Positions 23,882-35,449 of a stretch of DNA of 64,000 nt are shown here, one piece after another. The stretch's first letter is position 1; each line of letters starts with the position of its first letter. The stretch covers positions 124,001 to 188,000 of the forward strand of contig CAJNYU010003365.1 of the NCBI GenBank assembly GCA_905331475.1, written 5' to 3'. Below the pieces are notes generated by a model. That model saw nothing but the letters and a program-made list of their open reading frames with translations. It was not told where the DNA came from and did not search any database. The DNA is from Rotaria socialis (taxonomy: Eukaryota; Rotifera; Eurotatoria; Philodinida; Philodinidae). The translations under genes were made by a program, and so were the position numbers.

Positions 23882-24753
23882 CTTGAATGACATATTAAAA
23901 ATTTGAGGAAAACTCATTCTGATAATAATTCTCTGTTCGAGTTATGATCGTTCGTAAAACTTCGGATTTTCACGAAAGTATTGAAAAAAAAATTGAGCAA
24001 TATATCATGAACCCAGAAATATTTTATAGATCTGAATCCCATATTTGCCAGATTATTGATAACCTTCCATTATAATAAATACTTATGCTCCCAGTTAATG
24101 AATTTTTTCTCTACCTTGGCTCTCCGAACTATTAACATACAAGTTTTTTCATTATTTATTTAAAAAAGAGTGTAGTTATTTGAATTGGAAGATTAAGGAA
24201 TTGCCAGACCTCCTGTCTAGACCTATTGAATTTATACAAATTACAGAATTTATCTTTTGGTAGAGCATAACACATTCAAAATCGAATCAAAAAATCCTGA
24301 TTGCAAAGAATGAACTTTTCCATTCATCATCACACTCACTATCACAATCATTTGTGCTCCCGCTCTTTCCGCTTTAAGTCCTCGGATAGGCATAGACATA
24401 AAAACTGAATGTTTGATTAGTATTCTAAAAAATAGAAAAGCTTAATTTTGTAGATAGTTCATTGTTTTTTTTTCAATATTTTCGTGAAAATCCGAAGTTT
24501 TACGAACGATCATAATTCGAACAGAGAATTATTATCAGAATGAGTTCTCCTCAAATTTTTAATATGTCATTCAAGTCTCTTTGTAGTCCAGAAATTAGAG
24601 CTAATCAGCTTATATGTTGAGAAATGTTTCTTCATAAATAGCTTCCATCACACTAACATTGGTCTAGACGAATCTGACATTGGCCTGAATTCATATGCGT
24701 CCAATGTGAGATTCTAGATTGAACGTAATCCAACATTGGCCGCTAACATATAT

Positions 24754-25880
24754 ACATGTATATATATTTGACTTTTATTTATAATGGAAACATCTACGAC
24801 CACACTCTCAAAATATTCATTGGTACAAACCAGTTAGCTACGTTAAAAGAACTTCATGTATATAAAGTGACGGTAATTTCACAAGAAATCAACCGCTACT
24901 ATTTCCACACACAAAAACCTCGTCAGAAAATGTTTAAAAGAATACATCTCATTTTAGCATGTAAGCGCGATTTTATACAATAGTACAACGCATCGTGCCA
25001 ATAACTCGACCAAATAGTCGATACCGACTGAAAAAAGATAAACAATCAACACAAGGAGAAGATAGATTGAAATAAAATACAATTATGCGTATTTACTCTC
25101 GCGAATATATCATAATATACGTAGACTATATTATTACATTAGGTATTTTATTAGTATTGGATACCAGTGTTTGGTATGGAGTAAATTTTTGTCAACTGAT
25201 TCATATTCTAACTGAAATCTTTATCTTGCTTTTGAACACGAAGTAATATCTGTATTTACCCTTTTTTGTGATGTCCAGAAGGAAAAATTGACAAAAGAGA
25301 AGAAAAGAACGCGTATGGCACATAAGATTTTTCATATTTTCTAAATGAAATATTAAATGGAAATAATAATTAAATAGCCTTGTCTATCTCCAACACACTA
25401 AGACTAAAGATCCAGATGTAAAGTAGAAAATTTTCTCCTAACTTGAGTCAAACTATGGCGTATAATTTCTATAATCGATTTTATTCGGTATAAAAGCAAG
25501 TTTGTACTCTACTATTACGATTTATCATTCAACAAGATACATTAGAATTAGAATTCTATTTCTACTATTGGAATTATAGAAAAACGATAAAGAAAACATA
25601 AAAATTCACTGGATTACAAATGATATTCCGCACTTCTTAAATGGTGATATTCTTGAAGTGACACAATTTTCTCGAATGCAATATCAGATTCTACAGCAAT
25701 CAAGTTTATGATTCGATCATAATTGTTTTAAGTATAGAAATCATAAAGTTATACAGCTTTAATCGAACAGAATATTTTATTTCATAGTGATTATTGGAAA
25801 CTTATATAATAAGAACAAGCAAAAAATTAAAAAGAAGAAGTCTATTTGGGCGCATTAAAACTAAGATCCAGTTTTTTTTT
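24754..25880. other. Intergenic region
   Basis: AT-rich sequence between the nested transposons and the EF-hand gene. A TATA-like GGTATAAAAGC occurs near 25488 on the plus strand, but no plus-strand gene follows it. No other structure seen. Confidence 0.5.
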
Positions 25881-26195
25881 TTATTGATTTCCACTTTGTT
25901 TCATTTTTAATAAACTACTTAAAATTCCATTGGCATGTACAAGATCACTTGGTTCAATAGTACCATTATTATTAGCATCTAACTGTTTAAATAGGTACGA
26001 TGACAATACTTTAGCTGCCATACCATTGACTCCAAATTGTTCTAATAGCAGTGCCAAATCTTGTTTTGTTACACGTCCATCATTATTTTTGTCTAACATA
26101 CTAAAAACTTGTGCTGGATTATTCAATGCATTTGATAAGCCACCTATGTCAAAATTTGATGGTAAAATATTAGCCGCTTCATGTGCAGATGACAT
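25881..26195 (-). CDS. Small two-EF-hand calcium-binding protein
   Basis: A single-exon gene of 104 residues. Two EF-hand loops are clear: DKNNDGRVTKQD at 35-46 and DANNNGTIEPSD at 73-84. Each has acidic or polar ligands at positions 1, 3 and 5 and Gly at 6. Position 12 is Asp rather than the usual Glu in both loops, which usually lowers calcium affinity or allows magnesium. The spacing of the loops and the helix between them form a standard EF-hand pair, as in half of a calmodulin. There is no signal peptide or membrane span. The role is probably a cytosolic calcium sensor or buffer; the partner is unknown. The start follows a run of ACT repeats in the leader. Confidence 0.85.
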   Translation of the reverse strand: MSSAHEAANILPSNFDIGGLSNALNNPAQVFSMLDKNNDGRVTKQDLALLLEQFGVNGMAAKVLSSYLFKQLDANNNGTIEPSDLVHANGILSSLLKMKQSGNQ

Positions 26196-27780
26196 GTTGA
26201 TGTAGTTAGTAGTAGTAGTAGTTATAAATTTCTTTTAGTTTGCGTCAATAACAGGAAAACGATATCGTAAGTCTTAATATATATATATATATTCTTTTCG
26301 TTCTATTCTTCGTTGACTGAGATCATCATTTTTTTTCTAGCTTGCATCATACGATGAATAATTAAGGGCTAATAAAAACAATCATATCTTTCCGTCTAAA
26401 AACAAGACAAGAAAGAATAAAAAGTAAAGAAACATAAAATATCTTTCTGTCAATATAAGATCGAATTTCGGTCATATTTTTAAAAAATCTTCGATGTTAT
26501 CGGTATGATTCATACTCGAAAAGTTATTTTTATTCATGTGCTATTATCCTAAAATACAAGAAGATTTGATTGATAAGTTTTTCATGTAATATTACATAAA
26601 AATTTGGTGCTTCGAGTGATTCTTCTTCTCTAATATCTATCCTTTACTCGATTCATACAAAGATTTTACCAAAGTTAAAATATTGCAAGCACACTTCATC
26701 ATTTTCAATTGTTTTTGAAACCGATTCCTTTATATATTTAAACAATCATAATGATGATTCATATTTTTGGTGTAATAATTAAAACGTGCAATGCTATTTT
26801 GATTCAAAACCTATCTCCTATGAGCTTCATCGCTTATAAATTTAAACTATAGACTTGTTTTTATTGTGCAATTAATCATTGAGACTATCCTAATACAGCC
26901 AATGCTAGACTTTTCACTTTTATTTGGACACTCCTACTATCTTACGAACGAAGTCATATCCCCCATTTGTGATGCACCGCATTCAATGATAGTTTACCAA
27001 AAACGTAGGTGCTAATACAATTTCACTGATCCTTTCCATCTGTGTTGAGCTATATGTACAAAGCTCTTTGGTGAAATTTCAACGTTCACGTGGACAGCAC
27101 AACAGTTATCTTACTTCTTCTTAAGACATGCGATTTTTATCGTTCAGAAAATACTAATATATATATATATATGAGAGAACTCAGTATAAGTATGGAGAAA
27201 AGTTGGAGTTGAAATTTGCTAATGCACTTGTTTAACAAATAACTTATCAAAACATTTAAAAAATCAATCAAAACTATGGACTTCCTCATGTTTAAGAAAC
27301 TTCTTTCAGCAGCTCATGGATATTCAGTAATCAAGTGCCATATGTCAATGACATCTTATAAAAACAAAATGTTTAACAAGCTAGTATAATTGAATCACTA
27401 GAAACAATTTGTATTCAAATGCTGAATGTCCATACATTTCTGAAACATATACTGTCAGTATAGTACTTTGATCTCCGTACATATATTAGGTACATAATAT
27501 ATAATAAGATCTTTTAATGGATACCGACCGATGACTTTCAAGATAATCATGGAACTCTATAGAATAACCACAATAGTGACGAGTCATTTTATTTTTACAA
27601 GTATGAACATTTTGTTATTCGAAATATAATTTTAAAGGTCACTTTCATTTTAATAAATATATACATATATGTGTGTGTGTGTGTGTTATTATTTTTAAAA
27701 ACAGAGTCATACTACTAATATAACAGAAAACAAATGGAATGCATTCAATAAATAAAGAATAGACCGGTTATCTTTTTTCA
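26196..27780. other. Intergenic region with simple repeats
   Basis: No gene seen. It holds (TA)n tracts near 26279-26292 and 27159-27172 and a (GT)n tract at 27670-27686. It separates the EF-hand gene from the 3' end of the homeobox gene. Confidence 0.6.
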
Positions 27781-28497
27781 TTAGTTCGAATTCGATTTTT
27801 CTTCTTGATCATCAAGATTTAAATCATAATGATCATGTTGTTGTTGTTCTTCATCATCATCATCATTCCATTCATGCTCATCAGAACTTTTTATTCTTCT
27901 ACTGGATTCATTTTGATGATCAATATCATTTGTGCTACTATTACCATCTTCGTTTATCAAACGTTTATATTTTGTACGACGATTCTGATACCATACTTTA
28001 ACCTAAAATATTCATTTCTGATTTTATTCATTTTAGTTTTTCATTTAATAAATTTTACTTTAGCTTCAGGTAAATTAAGATGTTTTGCTAGGTCTTTACG
28101 TTCTTGTCCAACAATATAATGATTCTTTTCAAAAGCATTTTCTAATTTAAGTAATTGCGACGGCGTAAAAGCTGTACGATTACGTTTCGGTTTACGATAT
28201 GAATTAAGAAAAAATGCAGCCATTGATCCTGAATCTAAAAATATTAATTTATGTTGATATTTTGCCCAATAAGAAACAAAACTTACTAGTCAATTGATTC
28301 GTATGTCGAAGATATTCCAACATCGATTCACGTTGTAATTGATACATACTTGATGCATGTGGTGGTAGCCATGTAATTGGTGGTACATAACATAATGATA
28401 ATCTATTTGAGGGTTTTGGTAAATCATGAGTTTTAATAATATCATCAATAGAAAATCCATTGGATTTTCGTGAAAGTGAATTATAACAAACAGGCAT
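27781..28497 (-). CDS. EMX: EMX/empty-spiracles-type homeobox transcription factor
   Basis: Three exons join in phase: 28497-28287, 28234-28059 and 28002-27781. The introns are 52 and 56 bases. The product is 202 residues. The homeodomain spans about 86-145 and matches EMX closely, including [20 protein letters not shown] and [12 protein letters not shown]. The N-terminus has an EH1-like repressor motif (GFSIDDII) as in EMX proteins. Helix 3 reads [13 protein letters not shown]: Trp48, Gln50 and Asn51 are kept, but homeodomain position 49 is Tyr instead of the nearly invariant Phe. The C-terminus is acidic ([10 protein letters not shown]). In other animals EMX patterns the head and anterior nervous system. 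A homeodomain intron after EAK is part of the structure. Confidence 0.88.
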
Positions 28498-31156
28498 GAT
28501 GATCAATTGAATATCGTTTCTTTCTCTGATGAGTTGATAGAATGAATCAATTTGTGTCGTATTACTTTTTTCTCGAGCCTTCTTTTATTCTATCCAATTA
28601 TACCTGATCAATCATTGGATGAAGAAAGGACAGGAATAGAGAGAGAGAAAGGGGAAGAAGGAGAGACGTGATTTAGAGACAATTATTTTCTTTTCTGATT
28701 ATCGTTCAATACGAGAGCCGTATCATCAATTGGATAGTTGTCGATTATTTTGTCAACCAATACTGATCGTTTATTAAATCGATTGTTCTCTTTACTCGAA
28801 GCAGATTGTATTCAGTAGTATTTATTTTCAAAACAACATGTGTTATCTCTTTGAAGCGTTTCTTAGTTTGTTGCATTTTTTGTCTGTGTGTTGTCGGATA
28901 TGTTGACAGCTGTGAAATAAAAAATAATTTAAAAGACTGACTATGTAAATGAGAATTGCTTTTTCGAGTGTCATTCATCCGTAAGCTAAACATAATGAAC
29001 ATGCAATTGATTCGATTAATTTTCATTATGTTATAACATGAACAAAAATACAAGATATACGTAGGTGTCATTCTAGAAACATTATTTTTAAATCTCTTGG
29101 TACATGAATATTGTCAATTTGCCAAGGGGCAAAAGAACAGCAATAAGACTAATAATAATATGTCACTGATCGATGATCCATTGAAATGAACCAAATTATG
29201 ATGATCGAACGAAAAAGATTGAAATCGAAAATTAATTCTGTATTGATTTGCAGTACAATACTTTGAAAGATAGAAGTTAATCAGGTAGCAAAGTGAAGAA
29301 TGTATTCAAGTTAACTGGAACAAAAATATTGGCTTCGTCATTAACTTTATGAACTATCTATTAATAAACATGTGATATTTCAAATTTTAAGTTTTAGCAA
29401 ATGTAAGAAAAATCTTGTGTTCAAATAAACATGAAAAATTATTTCGAGTATTTTTAATTATCGTTTTTGGTTATAATCTTACCAGTTGAGAGATTATGTT
29501 TTTTTTCTCTTTCTAAATATCAATTTATTTCTCCAATGTGTCATTTATGTGTGGATGGGAGAAAAAAAGATATTTGTACATGATTGGTTGTGTATATATT
29601 TGCATAGAGCTTCTGTATTGTGTCACTTCACTTTAGCAACACTCTTCGTTTGTCCAGACACGAATATATATTCATTCAATCAATTGCTACTTTGCTCGAG
29701 GGTTAATTCCAATTAAAATAAAAAGAGGAAAAAAAGAAAATAATATCCAACCAAATAGAGTTGTAGTTGTTACGTTGTTTACTTTGGTCATTTTTCTTTC
29801 ACATTATTGGATATCGTTATATTTTTTTTTATCTAAGAAGAAGGAAAACAATTGACAAAGGTTGCTCATTTTTTATTGTCATTTAAATGAACAATACGTA
29901 TGAGTCACCTTGACAGATAGAACGTCTGTTTGTTTTTATGTATTGTCTCTTTACTTTGATTTGTTTTGTAATTTTCATTTTTATTAGAATAAGTTACATC
30001 TGTAATAAAAGTTCATTCGTAATACTTGTTAATCTATTTAAATAAGTGAAGAGACGTGACTTTCTAATCTCTGATTATGATCATTCAACACACCAAAGAG
30101 TTGAATATGTTTGATGTGGCGCTATAAAAATACAATGTTTAAATAAAGATCATTGACTATTATCACGAGTCTCTCCCTATGAAGAATATCAATTCGAGAC
30201 GCGTATATGATTGATTCAAACATAAGATATTATCTTGTAGAACTTGAAATTTTTTATATTCAAACAAATTTTAACTGATAAAACTATGATCGATTGAGAT
30301 ATACTAATCAATCTGAAATTCAATCGTTTTTTCCTCATTTTACTTAGCAATTAGTAGGATACGATTATATTATATTTCTTCTGTTTGTTGATGAATGCAT
30401 GATAGAGGTGATCAAGATGAGGATTAGTCCGATACAGATGCACATATATCGACATACACACGTGCATATGTTTTTATCGAAAAATAGAAACAAATATCTT
30501 CTAAATTTAGATGATAGAATATGAATAATTAACAAGAGAAAATCATTAATAAATGAAGATATTTAAACCTTTGACTAAGTTTTTTGTCATGAAACTATTT
30601 CAGAAAACATTTAACCATTCATCTATTATTTTTTTCCGAGAAAATCAAATATGACTTGCGTTCGCTGAAACGATTGATATCATTACTAGTCTATTCGGGA
30701 AGATTTTCGTTTAGGTCAAAGATACAAACTGAAGATTTGTAAACTTTCATAATTGTATCCCATAGAAATAAATGATCTTTTTAGAATCTATGAAATTCAT
30801 TTCTACTAGCTCGTTTTTGTTAGAATGTTGTGTAATCATGAAATATAAAAGTCATGGCCTCGGATACGCCTATTTTCATTTTTTTACCTTTGAATGTCTC
30901 TACTGTCTTTTAAATATTCCAACAAGAGAAAAATTTTCAGCAATTGACACATTCAACGTTTTCAAATGAATTTTTAAATGATTTGCAATGTTCTTTTTAT
31001 ATTTAAGAAAATTTTATCGAATGAGTTATCTTCGCTAATTGCAGAATATGATATCCTAATAATTTTACTATAATAAAAAGACAACATTTTTAGTTTAACA
31101 ACTTCTCACAAACACATTTTTATTATATGAGAGAAAAAAAATAAGTTTATTATTTA
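28498..31156. other. Intergenic region upstream of the EMX gene
   Basis: About 2.6 kb with no gene seen. It is AT-rich, with a purine-rich GAGAGAGAAAGGGG stretch near 28637. Because it lies upstream of EMX and downstream of DDX47, it probably holds the EMX promoter and enhancers. Confidence 0.5.
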
Positions 31157-33640
31157 TTAATTTTTTCTCTTTTTTTTCAAGTGTTTCTTAACACCAAAAC
31201 CATTTTCAGAATCATTTGATTCATGTTTTCTTCTTTTATTTGTTGATTTTGTTTCATCGAAATCACCATTTTGTTTTTCTTTTCTTTTACGATTTTGTCG
31301 ACTACCTTTCTTCTCATCTTCCATTTCTTTCATTTGTATTCGAGCTTGTCGATCGGCTTCGTTGACACGTTCCAAAAAAAGCATAACTTCATCTTCATGT
31401 GTTGAATATTGTGGTAATTGTTTACCAATGAGATGTTCAATGCGTTGATACAATTCAATATCATATTGTGTTACAAATGTGATTGATTTACCACTACGAC
31501 CAGCACGAGCTGTACGACCAACACGATGAATATAATCTTTTGAATGCGTTGGAATATCATAGTTAATAACGATATCAACATGTGGAATATCCAAACCTCT
31601 AGAATATTCAGATGAGAATTTTTTTGCTTTCTTTTACAGATAGAAAAAATACAAAAAGAAAAATATTACCGGCTAGCAACATCGGTAGCTATGAGAATTG
31701 ATCGAGCTTTGCCTTTAAATTTATTTAATGCACCAAGACGCTTTGTCTAAAAAGAGAAAGATAACACATCATGAAAACGTATAATCGAAATATTAGTTAA
31801 AGTTTGGAAACAAATGAATAGTAGTTGAAATTATCATTTTATCGTACTGCGACATTTGATTTACTAATTTAATTAAATTCAAAATAGGTTAGGTGTGAAT
31901 ATTTTATTCGTAAATACTTTCGAGAAGTTTCAATAACATAGAACATGCACTCTTTTTCTAGTTCAACACTTGATTCAATTAATCATGATAAAAAATATTC
32001 AAAATCAAACATCTCTATTTCTCGCTTATATTGGCAGCTTACGTAGCTGACCGTCTGATACATCGAATAATAGTGTTCCATGGTATATAATTATGCTATA
32101 AATAAGTAATTTCCTAATACACAGTGAAGATTTCTCTCTTATTCTTACTTGACTCATTTGTCCATGTAATGGTACAGTTGTAAAGCCTAAATTTCTTGTT
32201 AATAATGCTAATCTTAATGTTGTTGTACAAGTTGAAGAAAAAACAATAACAGATTTTCCATTCATATCATTTAAAATTGAGACTAAATAGACATCTTTAA
32301 ATTTCGCTGGTATAAATAAATATGCTTGTTGTAATTTTTCAACAGTTGCATATTTCTCTGATACTTCAACTTTAACCGGATCACGTAATGAAGCACGTTG
32401 TAATTTTGCAACTTTTTTTGTCATTGTTGCCGAATAAAGGTATGTTGAACGTGTTGATGATGGTGGAAGAATTTTAAGAATTTTATCTAAATCAATTTCG
32501 AAATCCATATTTAATATTCGATCAGCTTCATCCATAACCAAATAACGTATTGAACGAAGTGAAAAGCCTTTTGTATTTTCTAAATGATCAACAAGTCGAC
32601 CAGGTGTTGCAATAACAATATGCGGTTTTTTAGCTAGAGCTATCGATTGTGACATCATATCCATACCACCAACAATAACCGCTAGGAAAAAGAAAAACTT
32701 ACTTCATAGAAATACATAAGCATTCAAATAATATTTTTACATACCACATTTAACACCAATACTGGCACCTAACGCTTCAAATTGTTCACTGATTTGATAA
32801 GCTAATTCACGTGTTGGTGTTAAGACAAGTGCAAAAAGACGTTGTGGTGTTGTTAACAAAGCTTGAAGTATGGGTAATGCGAATGCACCAGTTTTTCCAG
32901 AACCAGTTTCAGCTAAACCAATGATATCACGATCTAGAGTTTAATTTTATTAAAATATTTCAAATAAATAGAAAAAAAAGAGATTTACTTTGACATGCAA
33001 CTGGTAATGCTTCGCATTGAATTTTTGTTGGCGTTTTCCAACCAAGTTTTTCACAGGCTTCACATAAGACATCATTTAAACCCTAGAGAAAGAGAGAAAC
33101 GAAGTATTTTAATTAACATTAGTTGAACATATGAAATTTCGACATGTCAGTTTGTTCAAATGGACTCACGTTTTAGATCAATGACATCCACTTATTTAAA
33201 CAAATACTGCTTTTAAACAAGAAAGATAAGTAACGGAAAAAAACATATTAACATCTCTATCAAAACATCAGCTTCAAATATCTATAGTTTATATATTTTT
33301 TTCTCAGAATCCAATCTGTTTTTATATATAAAAATTAGGAAAAAGAACTGATATAGAAGTAAAGATCTATCAGATATTCTATATTGTGAAGTTGAACAAA
33401 ACAGCTAACAACTATGAAATATACATTCTAATAACTTTTTAACATAGACTTCTGTAAATTTGAATGATTCATTTTCATGAATACGCCTATTCCTTCAACA
33501 GTTCACTCGTTCGATTTCGATTGTATGAAACAAATTTTCGACGATTAACCTGAAGTACTTACAAGTGATTTAAAAGTGATATTTTCTTGAACGTGATTTT
33601 CATCGCCATTTACTTCTGTTAAATTGTTATCATTATCCAT
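31157..33640 (-). CDS. DDX47: ATP-dependent RNA helicase DDX47 (yeast Rrp3)
   Basis: Six exons join in phase: 33640-33563, 33082-32989, 32933-32745, 32681-32149, 31746-31670 and 31598-31157. They encode 470 residues, against about 455 in human. Helicase motifs appear in order: Q motif (TPTKIQ), motif [39 protein letters not shown] and [14 protein letters not shown]. Stretches such as ALAKKPHI and NTKGFSLR are specific to DDX47. The enzyme unwinds RNA in the nucleolus for early 18S rRNA processing. The C-terminus is the usual Lys/Arg-rich tail ([10 protein letters not shown]). The third intron (32744-32682) and others are about 55-65 bases, but introns 1 (33562-33083) and 4 (32148-31747) are 400-480. 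The start lies only 52 bases after the BCCIP stop on the same strand. Confidence 0.95.
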
Positions 33641-33692
33641 TTTTAATCTAAAAATAACCAAAACAATTTTTATTATTTCTAATTGTGGATTA

Positions 33693-33781
33693 TTATTTTT
33701 TTAATTTTTGTTCAATATTAGAACAAATTTCATCAAGTTTATAAGTAGAAACAAATATTATTTTTCTTCGATGTGTCCATC

Positions 33782-33813
<32 letters not shown>

Positions 33814-34644
33814 GATTGTGTAGGATTATAATCGATAGATAGACTTGGATATTGTTGAAATATTTCTTCTTCACCATTCACATAATAAATTGTACTTGTA
33901 TCACTTGTATGTAAACGTAATTTTGCATGAACTATCCAATAGTCAAGTTCAAAAGACATTTCCAAACGAAGTGTACGAATAGCCGGTAGGCTTATTTCAG
34001 CTGGTATATTCATATAACGTTCGTTTATGAACAATCCACATTTCGTATCTACGAAATAGAAAATAAATTGAAATAAATGCGTTCGAAACGAGACCCCAAC
34101 GGGCGTGTAACTCAGCGGTAGAGTGTTCGCTTTGCATGCGAAAAGTCTTGGGTTCAAGCCCCAACTCGTCCAATTCCTTTTTAACCGAAAAAAAATACTT
34201 ACCGTGAAGAATATTTTTTGCTTCTCCACTATCCGAACATTTATCCGATAGCTATGAATGAATTTGTTTATTTTGTTGTTGATCGAATGGAAGAAGTGAA
34301 CACACACCTAATACTGGATTTTCATCGTCATCATCGTCCGTTTCGTCTGTAGTTGAATCTGATGGCTGATGAAAAACACTACCAAATGATTGTTGTGTAA
34401 TAAGTTGTTTTGCTAATTGATTTGGATCAAGAATGGATTTTTTTATTGAATTACCAAAAGATTGTTCAAGAAAATAGAGAATTGCTGAATGATCCGTATC
34501 GACGAGAGAACGAGCCTCTAAATCTATTTGAATATTTTCTTGTTCATTTGATTCTTCTTGGTCGCTATCATTCTCGGGTGATGAAGATGAGCTTGAAGGT
34601 TCTGGTTCGGAATTAGGTTTTTGTTTTTTAGATGGACGAGGCAT
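33693..34644 (-). CDS. BCCIP: BCCIP/Bcp1 homologue with one internal stop
   Basis: Two exons, 34644-34203 and 34048-33693, join in phase across an intron of 154 bases. The frame has 266 codons. It matches the BCP1/BCCIP family: an acidic Ser-rich N-terminus, then IDLEARSLVDTDH, LITQQSFGSV, LGVCSLLPF, FINERYMNIPAEISLP and a C-terminal IIFVSTYKLDEI. In yeast Bcp1 is a chaperone and nuclear exporter for ribosomal protein uL14; in animals BCCIP also binds BRCA2 and p21. A TAG at 34252-34254 (codon 131) interrupts an otherwise open frame just after the conserved CSLLPF. The sequence on both sides aligns with the family, and no alternative intron keeps the frame. It is thus a null allele, a recent pseudogene or a base error. 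A (TTA)n tract at 33783-33813 encodes ten Asn. Confidence 0.75.
33783..33813. repeat. (ATT)n microsatellite encoding poly-Asn
   Basis: About ten ATT units inside the last exon of the BCCIP homologue, read as AAT codons on the minus strand. Length variation would change the protein without shifting the frame. Confidence 0.9.
34101..34172 (+). tRNA. tRNA-Ala (anticodon TGC)
   Basis: A complete 72-base cloverleaf. The acceptor GGGCGTG pairs with CTCGTCC (one T-T mismatch). The D arm is ACTCAGCGGTAGAGT. The anticodon stem is TTCGC/GCGAA with loop TTTGCAT, anticodon TGC. The T arm GGGTTCAAGCCCC gives a standard B box and the A box is TAACTCAGCGG. It lies within the single intron of the BCCIP homologue on the opposite strand. 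TTTTT follows at about 34178, fitting a Pol III terminator. Confidence 0.93.
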
Positions 34645-35449
34645 GGAACTGTATAGAAAATTGAATACTGATCTGTACTATTTCATAATTTTTCTTTCAT
34701 TTACACTAGAATGATTCATGCAGAATTTTGATAGGATAATATGGATGAATCAGTTAGATGTGTGAGATTTTGACTCAATACACTCTATACACATCTCTGG
34801 AAATACGATGAAAAAACAAACAGTTGTTTTTGAGAATACCACCATCAATATATTGTATGAATAGAATAGAAAATTATATTTTGAATAATAGATGCCACTA
34901 GTTTATATTTGTATACTCGAAAACATATTATAGTCAATAAACCGCACATACTAATCAACATATCGTCATTCAGCTGATTTGTAGGATTATTGGATATTCG
35001 AATCTTGCCTTAGAACTATTATGGTACAGTTGTGTACTTCATGATAAGACTCATCGCAAAACCATAATCTCCTATTACCAAAAATGAATAGTTTTAATGA
35101 AATTTAAAAACAAAGAATGGCTCCTGTTTTCCATGCTTATAGAATTTATGAAATCACTGAAGATGATCTTCATGTGATGGTCATAGAAATTTAAGCTGTG
35201 AACATGATCATACATATTATAATAGATTTCAAATTAAATTTCATCATAAAGACATTAATGACTATGTCTGCCAGTATAGAAAATATGTGAAATTTCAATT
35301 AAGATTGATATCTGATACTATTTTTATTTTCCCTATAGACATAGGTACGAATCAGAAAATTTTATCAAGCCAATAAAAAAAAGTGTAATACCTAATCATT
35401 TTTTCATATAGTAAAAATATATTTTTCTTATCATAAAATATTTGCTTTC
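34645..35449. other. Intergenic region
   Basis: About 800 bases upstream of BCCIP and downstream of the first VC0807-like gene. No gene or repeat seen; it probably holds the promoter of the BCCIP/DDX47 unit. Confidence 0.5.

Larger units (their letters stand above)
21904..24750. mobile_element. Long-inverted-repeat DNA element, interrupted by a hAT insertion
   Basis: Two arms of about 285 bases are near-identical inverted copies. The left arm is 21904-22086 continued at 23882-23993, and the right arm is 24467-24750. Both begin with TATG, then TAG and CAATGTT. Without the insertion the element is about 1.04 kb, with a 470-base AT-rich spacer (23994-24466) that has no coding capacity. TA/TATA at both ends suggests a TA target, as in Tc1/mariner-like elements, but the low complexity there makes the exact ends uncertain. 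The right arm keeps the uninterrupted version of the site where the hAT element entered the left arm. Confidence 0.8.

Noticed and set aside
27829-28119. 96-codon plus-strand frame across the EMX gene
   Set aside because: It is the antisense of EMX exons; the homeodomain on the other strand is unmistakable.
5784-34254. TAG reassigned to Gln
   Set aside because: RPL4, the GPCR and the papain-like gene end in TAG at the expected place, so TAG is a normal stop here.
34255-34311. A 56-base intron (GTGTGT...CATAG) removing the BCCIP stop
   Set aside because: It deletes the conserved SLLPF block, and the joined frame meets a stop within a few codons.
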